Positions 37,500 to 47,600 of a DNA stretch of 58,102 bases are shown here, in pieces (position 1 is the first letter of the stretch; every line of letters starts with the position of its first letter). Made by a program: the position numbers and the translations under genes. This DNA is from a virus. Below the pieces are notes generated by a model. That model made no database searches. It was not told the DNA's origin and saw only the letters and a program-made list of their open reading frames with translations. The stretch is from the IMG/VR virus record IMGVR_UViG_3300046010_004921, positions 1-58,102 of that record; one strand, written 5' to 3'.

Positions 37500-38465
37500 A
37501 TGCCCACAGGTCTAACAGTTGCCGCCGCCCGTGCTGCGCTATACACGCAAGTTGATCCCAACGACGTTAACTCGACGTTGTTTTTGCCGTATTTGAACCA
37601 AGCCTGCGAGCGGATCATAAATTCTGGCGCGTGGAAAAACACCTATGGTCAGGTAGATTTCCAGACTTCGACAGGCTACATCACGCTTCCTAGACGCTGG
37701 GAATCAATCATCGGAGTTACCCGCGTGAACTATCCCACTGGCGTATATCCGAGAATGGTTGAGTTCATGACTTCGGGGCCGGGGTATTTCGATGACGAGG
37801 CAATGGATGAGAACCTTCGCACGATCATTGACCAAGGCGACTGCTGCACGATGGAGTTTCAGACCGATGCTGGACTGCCGCAGCTTGTCATCGCCAACGC
37901 CGCTGACGCAGGTAAAATCGTGCGCGTTTACGGTTACGACACGAACGGAGACGAGGTTTTTGACTCGTCTGGCAACGCTGGTTTGGCCCTTACGCTGGCA
38001 AATACCACGGTGACGGGTGCAACGTCCATGACCATAACGCAGATCGTTAAGCCTGCGACCCTTGGTTCCGTGACGCTGAACGTGGTTGTGAGCGGCACTC
38101 CCGTTGAGCTTTCCGTTTACGAGCCAAGCGAGACGAACCCAATTTACCGCCGCTACAAGACTGGCACGATGACAAGCCGGAGCGACGGCAAGCCCTGGCT
38201 GCGCTGCCTGTGCAAACGTCGCTACGTCCCTGCCGTGGCTGAAACCGACCTTGTTTGGCCTGACAACCTTGGCGCTTTGAAGCACGCATTGATCGCCGTG
38301 AAGCTGGAAAATGACGGTGCGTATGAAGAAGCCGCCGCCGAGCAACGTTGGCAGAAGTGCTATCAGATTCTCAATCAGGGACTTAAGCAAAATCGTGGCG
38401 CGATTCGGCCTACGATGCCGTTTTGGTTCCCGCAGTCGGCAGGTTCCACTCCTCAAACTCGATAA
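37500..38465 (+). CDS. probable neck / head-tail adaptor virion protein
   Basis: 321 residues. The N-terminal helix region (TVAAARAALYTQVDPNDVNS then FLPYLNQACERIINSGAW) and middle beta-rich domain with Gly/Thr/Asn (about 150-210) resemble head-tail adaptor or tail-tubular proteins of podovirus-like phages. Position at the head of the late structural block, right before four further virion-type genes, supports this. The exact ring component cannot be told from the sequence. Confidence 0.55.
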   Translation: MPTGLTVAAARAALYTQVDPNDVNSTLFLPYLNQACERIINSGAWKNTYGQVDFQTSTGYITLPRRWESIIGVTRVNYPTGVYPRMVEFMTSGPGYFDDEAMDENLRTIIDQGDCCTMEFQTDAGLPQLVIANAADAGKIVRVYGYDTNGDEVFDSSGNAGLALTLANTTVTGATSMTITQIVKPATLGSVTLNVVVSGTPVELSVYEPSETNPIYRRYKTGTMTSRSDGKPWLRCLCKRRYVPAVAETDLVWPDNLGALKHALIAVKLENDGAYEEAAAEQRWQKCYQILNQGLKQNRGAIRPTMPFWFPQSAGSTPQTR

Positions 38466-38468
38466 ATT

Positions 38469-38957
38469 ATGGCAAAGGCATCAGCACGCAGTTTTAGTCA
38501 GTATTCCGGTGTCCAGCGACAGAAGGACATGCAATACATGCCTTCGACTACGGAGCGCCTTCAAGACCCTGCGAGATACGGCGCTGGCACCTTTGCTCGG
38601 CAAGCCTTGGAAAGTCCTGCCTATTCTTGGGCGCTTCCTTTATCTGAACGTCCTGCCGCAGCAGTTGGTCGCTCAAGCCGTGACCCATTCCGCGTTGGCG
38701 AGCAAGTCATGCGTGGAGTCAAGAGCCGTGACCAATTCCGCACGGCCTTGGAGTTGGATGCAATGACACCCCCTCCTGACCAGTTCCAGCAAATCATGGC
38801 GGATCAAGTTCAGCAGGACATGGGTGACACCAAGAATTACGGCAACTCCCAAGGTCAAGGCCCGCTTCGCAACTACATGGGGCGCTCGCCTTCTAGCTGG
38901 GGGCGAAATACAGTGACCAATTCGATGTTTCCACGCAGACCCTCTTACTCTCTTTGA
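38469..38957 (+). CDS. virion-type hypothetical protein
   Basis: 162 residues (MAKASARSFSQYSGVQRQKD...), polar, with Gln/Asp/Pro-rich parts and a basic start. No transmembrane segment. It sits 3 bases after the adaptor-like gene and 3 bases before the next, which indicates one late operon. Its role, possibly tail or internal, is not established. Confidence 0.55.
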   Translation: MAKASARSFSQYSGVQRQKDMQYMPSTTERLQDPARYGAGTFARQALESPAYSWALPLSERPAAAVGRSSRDPFRVGEQVMRGVKSRDQFRTALELDAMTPPPDQFQQIMADQVQQDMGDTKNYGNSQGQGPLRNYMGRSPSSWGRNTVTNSMFPRRPSYSL

Positions 38958-38960
38958 TTT

Positions 38961-39698
38961 ATGGCTGAAGAAAACCGCTTCAAGAAATACTTCCCCGCTT
39001 TGGCGGAAGACCCGAACTCTCTTCTCAATATCAATACGCCAAGCCGTGCTACAGTCTCCACTGGCGGGTTGGACTATCAAGCGCCATCTTTCGGCCTCGA
39101 CTTGACTAAGCTGGCTCCCAAATTTGAGGATGTGTATATTGGCGGTGAGCGTCCAGCCACACCTCAAGTTGACCTTGATTACCTCTTGGAAATGGCCCGC
39201 CGCAAGCGCATGATGCAAGAGGCTGGCGCCAACGTCGCTGGACGCAGGCAGGAATTGCGTGAGCGTGGGATGCTTGGATATGAAAATGCCACTATGCCTA
39301 TGGCGGCAGCTGAGCGCGTAATGACCCGACTGACTCCAGAACAGGTTGCGCAAATGGCTACCATTCCACAATCAGCCTTGAAAGAATCCACAGTTAAGAC
39401 GATGCCGGGAATCGGCACCGCTGTTAAATTTGGCAATGGCGGAACCGCAGTGGTTGGCCGTTACGGCACTGGAATCGCCACACCACGCACAGAAAATCAA
39501 GGTGAAGCTATGATCGAAGGTATGCCAGCCTCCAAATACTTTGCCGAGAAAGCTGGCGAACAAGGCGTCTCCAATCGCTATGCAACTGCCGTGCCAACAG
39601 GCGTCACCGACAAGCAAGACCCTTGGGGCGTCAAGCCTCGCTACACGGGAAAAGCTATTGTTGAAGGCGCGATGAACAAGAAAAAGGCCAAAGCGTAA
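38961..39698 (+). CDS. virion-type hypothetical protein
   Basis: 245 residues (MAEENRFKKYFPALAEDPNS...), partly disordered, with a helical centre (YLLEMARRKRMMQEAGANVA) and a Gly/Thr-rich C-terminal half ending in KKKAKA. Probably an internal or tail component by position, but no family is seen. It is followed 6 bases later by the 39705 gene. Confidence 0.5.
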   Translation: MAEENRFKKYFPALAEDPNSLLNINTPSRATVSTGGLDYQAPSFGLDLTKLAPKFEDVYIGGERPATPQVDLDYLLEMARRKRMMQEAGANVAGRRQELRERGMLGYENATMPMAAAERVMTRLTPEQVAQMATIPQSALKESTVKTMPGIGTAVKFGNGGTAVVGRYGTGIATPRTENQGEAMIEGMPASKYFAEKAGEQGVSNRYATAVPTGVTDKQDPWGVKPRYTGKAIVEGAMNKKKAKA

Positions 39699-39704
39699 TC
39701 CTAT

Positions 39705-41603
39705 ATGCCCGTCATCTCTCTGCCAGAATACCTTGGAATTTCGGAGGCTCCACAGCAGCCGGTTTTTCAACGCACCCGTCAAGTCGAGCCTGATTCACCT
39801 TGGGCGCGAACGATGCAGGTGGCAGACTCGTTGACGGCACTTCGCAACCAGCGTCCGATGGCGCAAATTCAGGCGATTCAGAACGAATACGACATGATTC
39901 GTGAGAATGCCGAAAAGCTGCGCAGGGAACGTGAGGCAGCGATGCAGGCTGAGCAGGCAGTTGGTGCTCTATTTGACGTGGACGGACAGAAACCAGACTA
40001 TCTGGAGCGCAAGCAGGCCGTGCTGAAGCAGTTCCCGATGGCGCAATTCGACCCGCGTGTTCAAAATTACATCGAGAATAACGACAGGATGTTTGACGCC
40101 CAACAGAAGGCGGAAGCGCGTCGTCAGGAGGAGATTACCACCCGTGCGGCTGAATTGGCTGGCGTTGGCATAAACCCGCAAGAGGCTATGCAGTATGCTC
40201 AACGTGGGCCGATTGCTGTGTCTGAGGCTAAATATAAGGCTACGCAAAAACCACCAGCGGAAATGTCTCCGTTGGCTCAACGCGGCCTTGAAGAGATGAT
40301 GAAACTTGAAGCTGCTGGTGATGCAGCCGGTGTGGCAAGAGTCAATAATTTCATGGTGAATCAGGGCATTCATCCAAATCCATCTGCTAGAATTATACCA
40401 ATTCCAGAAGAGGATGGTATGTATTTCGGAACTCAATCACCTTCATCTACCGGCACTCGTCGTGGTGGGGTGAATCCAGTTTTTGAGGAATACCGTAAGC
40501 TGTATCAAAACGCCCTTGAGCGTGAAGCTAAAGCGCGTGAAGCCATCAATGAGGACGAATTCCCCCCATTAACAGATGCAAATGGCAAGCCAATTCCGAC
40601 CAAAGCGCCGCCTCAACCATATGAATTAGAGTCGTCCAAGATTGTCCAGCAGGCGTTGCAAATGGGCTACGACCCTCGCTATAACACAATGGTTCCGGTT
40701 CCTGCTGAGCCGATTGCTGGAATTAACCCGCGATCATTTGTCGAAGCTGCTGAATCTATCGCTAATTCGGGCAATCGAATCGTAACTCCGATTGATTACA
40801 GTCAGGCTGAATTGACACCATATGCAGGATTGGGCAATCAAGCGCCTATTCTGGGTCGTCCAGAACAGCCATTCCAGCCCGGCATGACTTCCTTCATCCC
40901 TTCTGGAACATCTGCCAATATCACCAATATTGAGCCAGCGTCTTTGGATAAGAGCGCGTTGATGTCCATGCCAAAAGATGCTCGCAGTGATTCTTTCTAC
41001 AAGGAAACACTCAAACGTACGGATTTGACTCCGGTGGAGCGTGCCGGACTATTGGAAGAATACAAGAAAACGGCAATGCAAAATGTTCCGATTGAGCAGG
41101 CTGGAACTTCTATCAAAAAGGTTTTAGATCGACCACAAACGTTGGAAAAACGCATTCGTGACGTGGAGAGAATCAGCGAGAGGGCTGACGATACTCAGAA
41201 ATGGTCTGATGCGTGGGAGGCTTCAAAAAACAAAATTCGTGACGCAGTTGATACGATTTCTAATGAAACCGGATATACGTCAGAACAGATTTTCAACTCA
41301 CTCAAGGAAGGTGAGCGCATTAAGTTTAAGGTTGACGGGCAAAACATTGATTTGAAGCAATGGATTGCCAATCTTGTTGGTTCTCGTAATTGGAGAACCG
41401 TGCCATTGGTTGATACGCCGTCCGAATTTACACCTTGGAAAAAGGATGGGCTTGGAGCGTCTGCGCGGTCAGATAGAAGTCCGCCGATTTGGAAGGCTGT
41501 ATTGGATGATGTGTTGAAAAATCCAACAGGAAACGCATTGCCCACCAACAAAGTTGGTGTTAGCGTTGATAACCCTGTCAGATCAATCACTCCCATTCAA
41601 TAA
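39705..41603 (+). CDS. large coiled-coil virion-type protein
   Basis: 632 residues. Residues about 40-120 are coiled coil (IQAIQNEYDMIRENAEKLRR, then REREAAMQAEQAVGALFDVD), then helical, disordered and mixed domains. It resembles internal or ejection proteins of podovirus-like phages. Its last base is the first base of the next ATG (TAATG), so synthesis of the giant protein depends on it. The two probably act together in the virion. Confidence 0.6.
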   Translation: MPVISLPEYLGISEAPQQPVFQRTRQVEPDSPWARTMQVADSLTALRNQRPMAQIQAIQNEYDMIRENAEKLRREREAAMQAEQAVGALFDVDGQKPDYLERKQAVLKQFPMAQFDPRVQNYIENNDRMFDAQQKAEARRQEEITTRAAELAGVGINPQEAMQYAQRGPIAVSEAKYKATQKPPAEMSPLAQRGLEEMMKLEAAGDAAGVARVNNFMVNQGIHPNPSARIIPIPEEDGMYFGTQSPSSTGTRRGGVNPVFEEYRKLYQNALEREAKAREAINEDEFPPLTDANGKPIPTKAPPQPYELESSKIVQQALQMGYDPRYNTMVPVPAEPIAGINPRSFVEAAESIANSGNRIVTPIDYSQAELTPYAGLGNQAPILGRPEQPFQPGMTSFIPSGTSANITNIEPASLDKSALMSMPKDARSDSFYKETLKRTDLTPVERAGLLEEYKKTAMQNVPIEQAGTSIKKVLDRPQTLEKRIRDVERISERADDTQKWSDAWEASKNKIRDAVDTISNETGYTSEQIFNSLKEGERIKFKVDGQNIDLKQWIANLVGSRNWRTVPLVDTPSEFTPWKKDGLGASARSDRSPPIWKAVLDDVLKNPTGNALPTNKVGVSVDNPVRSITPIQ

Positions 41604-44600
41604 TGCCCAAATATCTTGTCGAACTCAAGGATGGAAGAAGGTTTCAGGTTGAGGCTGACAGACAGCCAACGCCTGAAGAATTGGCTCCATTTTTCACCCC
41701 CAAACCAGCAATTCCACGCGGTCAAGAGCCCGGTTATCTGTCTCAGTTGGGCGGTGCTCTTGATGTTGGCTTCAGGCAGATGGCATCGGGTGTTGGCACG
41801 ACTTTCAATGCTCTGACCGGTGACGAACAAGATGCCGCTCAATATCTTGCTCAAATGGGCGCTCTGCAAAAAGAGCAGGAAGCATCTCGCACGGCGGAAG
41901 ATGTGGCTTTGATGCAGGAGTTTAAGGAAAGCGAGGAGGCTTACAAACAGGCTCGCGGGCCACTCGAAACCATTGAAGCTCTTGGGGGATATTTGGGAAC
42001 GACAGCAAGACATCCGGGAGCTGCCTTCAAACAGGCAGTTCAGTCTGCCCCCAATGCGTTGATTAGCGGAGCAACAGGACTTGCTGGATATGCCATTGGT
42101 GGTGCTCTTGGTGCTGGCGCTGGACTTGAAACTGGCCCTGGTGCAATTCTCACGGGTATTGCTGGAGCCACCGCTGGCGGTGCCATCTCCAATACCTTAA
42201 TGGAGGCAGGGCCAGCGATTTACGACATCCTCAACGAAAGAACAAATGGCGCTGCCGCCAACATGACGGCGGATGAGATTTCTGCATATCTGAAACAGAA
42301 CCCCGACATTATGTCTGAGGGTTTGAAAGCCGGGGCTATTCGCGGAACAGTTATTGGCGCTGTCGAAGGGCTTGGATTGAAGGGCGCTGGCGCATTGATG
42401 ACAATTCCAGAGCGTGCCGCCGCTCGCGCTGCTCAAAAAACGCTAGTCAACGCTGGTGTTGATATTGCCTCCAAGGAGGCGGTTGACGCGGCATTGCTCA
42501 ATCCGGCGTTGAATGCGGCTGTCAAAAGTGCTGCCACGGCTGCGAAACAACAATTCACGCCATCAGGCAATGTGGCACGAATATTGGGTGGCGCTGCGAT
42601 TGAAACAGGATCGGCGGGAGCGGGTGAAATTGGTGCTCAATATGCCATGGGGCAGGAAATCAACCCAACCGAGGCATACATGGAGATGCTTGGTGATGTT
42701 GGCTTGTCTCTTCCGAGCGCACTTGCCTCAAAGACTATTGCCGGAACGAAGGAGCTTATGCTTCCGACTCCCGAAGCAGTTGCAACTGAAACTGCTGCCG
42801 CGCCAACAACTCCCGCCGCCCCCGCAGAAGAGCCTTCAATGCCGCCTCCGCCTGAGACTCCGGTTGCAAGAGCAAATCTTAATGCCACAAAAGGAGTTCC
42901 CGGCACAGAAATTTCAGGCGCAACCGCAGAAGAAGTTCTCAATGCAAACGAACAAATCACCAAAAACCTTCAAGCAATTCAAGCGCAAACCGCTCAGCCG
43001 CCAATTCAGCCTGAGCAAGCGGCTGAAGCGCCTGCGGTAGTTGAAATGCCAGCGCCAACACAGGCTGGCGCAATTCCCCTTTCCGAAGGCGCTGAACGCA
43101 ATCGCGCCATCATTGCTGACGCCGCTGCGAAAATGCGCGGTCAACTGCCCCCTGAAGTTTCTGCCGGACTTGAATCCGTCATTCCAGCGCAACCCACAAC
43201 ACCACCCGAAGATGTCCTTATCGAAATCCCCGACGAAGAAAGCCTTCTCCAAGAACCTCAAGACGGAGTTGAAGGCCGGGAAACCGCTGAAGCAAGCCTT
43301 AGCGATCAGCTACTCAGTCCAGCGCCAAGCCAAAAAGAAGTAGTTGGCACCAATTTAATGAAGCCCTACGCGGCAATTTCAGTTCCAGATTTGGAAAAAC
43401 TGCCCGAACCAGATTGGTTAAAACGCCGAGCCTATCTGCAAGGCAAGCTCCAAAACGCACAGAAAGATAAAGATAATCTCAACAAAACACCCAAAAATCA
43501 ATGGGGTGATTACGAATACAATGAAAACGCCAAAATCAATGAAGTGTTCTCAAGCGTGCGAGCAGCCATCCAAGACATGCAGCTTGCAAGACCAGACCTC
43601 GAAAAAGGCTTTGCTCAAAGCCAAGGCGGAAGCGAGGCGAAAGGAATACGACGCGCAACGGGCGAGGTTCGGACTACCACCCCTGACGAGAGAGGAACAG
43701 GAGGCGAACTTCAACAGCAACCTGAGGCACTTTCAGGCATCAGCAGTCAGTCTCAAGTTACCGAGACACCCCGGCAGCTTGGGGGTAATCTTGCACGCAC
43801 TGGGAGCGGCGGAGGCTACATCATAGGGCCAAACGCCCAAAAGTTTGCCGCCGATATTCGCGCTCAATTTCAAGTAGATGAACTCGCTGAAAAAGCTGAT
43901 AAGCTGAAAGAACGATACTATTCGATCAATGCCAGCAAGGGTAAAAAAGAGGCTGATGCTAAAGAGCAATCTTTCATGCAGTGGAAACAAGCAGAGGCAA
44001 AAGCGACTAAAGCCAAGGCTGATGCCTTTGCGGAACTTCGCAAACAAAATAAGGGTTTCACCGTTGCTCAATTAGAAGATCGTGAGCCGTTCATGGTCGC
44101 TAAAACCTTGGAAAAGCATGACTTGGTTAAGATGGCAACTGACATGGGTTATGTGCGCCAAGGTGAAACATTTGCATTCGCGCAACCAATCACCCCGCAA
44201 GGGACGCCGACGCCCGCTACCGAAGGCAAGGTCATGTTGCGAGGCGTTGGCAGTGAGCGGGATGCGACTAAGCCGGAGCAGATGACGCCGGAGGAATTAA
44301 CGAGCATAGCAAAACAGGCAAAAGAATGGGCCTCTACCCCGATTTCAGAAATAAAAAGAAAGTACCAAGCAGAGTTTGGGGCGTCAGACGCGTACATGGC
44401 TGCCTATCCCTATGCCGCTGAGATATACCAAGAGAGACAGGTTGCTTTGTCTAAAATAACTGACAAAAAAGCACAAAAACAACACGCATCTAATATCCAG
44501 TCGGCTCTTGAAGATAGGAAGCCGGTGTCTGCCGAAGCCGTTGACACCTACGGCATTAGACTTCCAGAAGGCTACATCAAGCAGGGTGAACTCTACATCT

Positions 44601-47600
44601 TTCAACCGGGGGCAACTGGCGAACCAGTTCAGGCAGCGCCCACTCGGTTAGATGTCGCAAGGCAAGAGCTTGAGCAAGCACGAGGCGTAAAACCAAACTG
44701 GGCACCCAAGGCCGAAAGGTTTGCCCAAATTTACGAAGGTGAAGATATTCGCCCTGAAGTAGCCGCAAAGAACGGCGAGGCATTGATGTCTGCCATACAA
44801 AATAAGCAGTGGACCGATCTGCTTCATCCCGACAATAAAATTTCTCGCAAAGTTTGGAAGGAGTGGACCGGCAAAGCCCTTCCGGCTGGACTCAAAGCAT
44901 CTCAAAAGGCATTCAAGGATTTTCTCGACGCCGCATATCCATCTCCCCAAACCACAACGGTAGCCACAAACGAAACCGCCCCTCCCTCGGCTAAGGGAGA
45001 GGCGGTAGCCAGTGCTGAGCTTCAGCCCGTGGAAGGGTCGATTCCCACGGTTCCTAAAGTCTCCGCCGAAGAAACCGTAAAGTCAACAGAAAAATCCTTA
45101 GAAGCCAAGACCCCGGCTTTGGTCAATCGCCGTGTTGAGCAGATTCTCAACGCTGGCGGCAGGACGATGGTGGACGATTTGGACAAGTTCTTGAAGAGTT
45201 TGAGCGATCAGGAGTTCAACGACTTCGTTCAGAGCGATTTCTTTGAAGACCCAAGTGTTGCCATCAAGCCTACAGATAGCAGGCAGGCAAAGAACGCCAA
45301 AAGGAAGGCTGCGACTGATGCGCTGGCTCAGGGATTTATTCCGTCTCCCAAGGCGCAAAAGGAGGCCAACGCCTTTGAGCGGGCAGAACGCGAGCTTGAG
45401 CAGGAGCAGCAGAAGCAAAACGCTCAGTCCATTTCCAACCTGTTTAGCCCAAAACGCACGAATCCTGTCAGAAATCAGGTCAAGTCTGCGGATGTTGAGC
45501 AGGCAATCGGCGAACTGCAAAACTCAGGAGAGGTGCCAAGTGCCGTGTTCACATGGCGTGGAACTTCTGCGGATATGCGTCGTGAGCGTGCCAAGTATCA
45601 GGCGCAATTCCCCGGTGCTGTGGCTGCTGCCGAGGCTGAGAATGTCGAAGGCGTGTTCGAGAACGGCATGTCGTTCATCTTCACAGACCGCGTGGTTGTC
45701 ACCGATCTTGACCGCGCAAAAGCCAAGGAAGATGGCGTGACACCTGCTGTTGCCGCAGCAAAGCGTGTTTTGACGCACGAAAACATGCACAAAGGCTTCT
45801 GGCTTCTTCCTGCCAAGCAGCAGGCGCAAATCATGCGATTCCTGCGCGAGATGTTCCCGGCAGAGGAGCTTGATGAGCTTGCGAAGGTTTACAAGCAATA
45901 CGCCGACTGGAGGACGAACCCGGCGCATGAGGTCGCTCTTCTCGATGAACGCCTGCAAAAGTATATCGAGGAGACGAAAACCATCCCCACAGATGGCGTC
46001 TGGAAGCAATTCTGGGACTACATCAAGGAAATCTGGCGCAAGTGGACGGGCAAGCCAAAGGGCGAGCCTACGCTGTCCAGCATGAAGGACGTTGTTCGTC
46101 TGCTTCGCGGTGCTCTCAAGAACGCTCACAAGGCACGTCCTGATGTGACGGTGGGTGGGGATCAAATACTGATTTATGGATACAAGCCATTTGTTCAAAC
46201 AGGAATCGCCACGCGAGATGGTGGCATCGGCATGGCGTCAATTTCGAGAGCAGACGACTCTGCAAGAGAGGCTGCAATTCGAGAAGGCGTTTCAAAAACA
46301 AATTGGAATGCGCTTTCGGCAACTGAGAGGGCGAAAGCCCTGGAAGAATTTGGACTTAAATCTATTTTATCGCGTTACTCCTTCGATGCCGCGATACTTC
46401 CTGTTCGCATTACCAACAAAAGAACGGGAGAAGGTAGACCTGCTAGTGTATATGTTGCGGGAGCTAATCCAGCAATTGAGGTGCGATTCGACACCAGAAA
46501 TTTGACTGATTTGCAAAACGCTGACGCTGTAACTGCATTCACCGGCATTTACGACATGTCACAAGAAGAGGTTATCCATACCGCTCAGCATCTCAATGCC
46601 TACCAAAAATGGAAAGATTCTGATTCAAAACAGGATTTTGAAGACTTTGAGGTCAATTATTACAATTCAATGCTGATTGACATGCTTCAAGCATCTTCAG
46701 ATGGATTGAGCCGTGGCGATTCAAGAGTTGCTAATATCGTCGTATCAGCGTGGAATCTTTACAACCCCAACATTCCACTTTATGATATAAATGAGATTGT
46801 CGCCAGATTGGTCAAATCACAAACAGCGCCAGCCTTTACGATGGAAATTGGCCGTCAACTGATTCAGTTCAACCGCCAAGACTTCACCACAGAAACCGGA
46901 TGGATGCGCTTTGTGGAAGCGATGAAGAAATATCTCACTGAGGTTTTGAACGCTCTCAGAACTTCGTTGCAGATGGTTAAAATCGGCCAATCTGGCGATA
47001 TGATTCGCTCTGAAATTGAGCAAGTTGAAGCTATTTTCGATGCTTTTGAGTTTGGTGGAGGTATTGATACTGGAATAAGGTATAGCTACGCCTCCGAATC
47101 CGCCCAAAACAGCGCGGCAGGTCAACAAGCAGCGCGTTCCACGTCCTACACTCCGCGTCAGCTTGAAGTGTTCTTTGGCGTGCGCAAAGCCTACGAGCAG
47201 ATGCCAAAACAGAATGGCCCGTCTGTGCCGCTTTCCGAGCTTTTCAGCAAGACTGGCGAGCTTGTGGACAACCTGACGCAAGCCGAGTTTGACAAGATCG
47301 TGCAGGACATGTACGCGGACAATGCGGCGCTGCAAAACGACCAATTTGAGCCAAATTCCATCGTCATCCTCCCCACAGGCGCGATGCAGTCTCTCAGCAA
47401 TCCTGCGCTACTCACGCTGGATGATGCGATTCAGCGCATCGAAGGCTTCACCGCTGACAACGAGGATGTCGATAGCTGGCCCGACGACGTTCAGCGGCGT
47501 TTTGAGGAATCGGAATACAACAGCGCGATTCAGGATAACGACGTTCTTGCTGCATGGGAACTGGCATCACCTGACGTGCGTGATCCAAAGCTGGAGCCGT

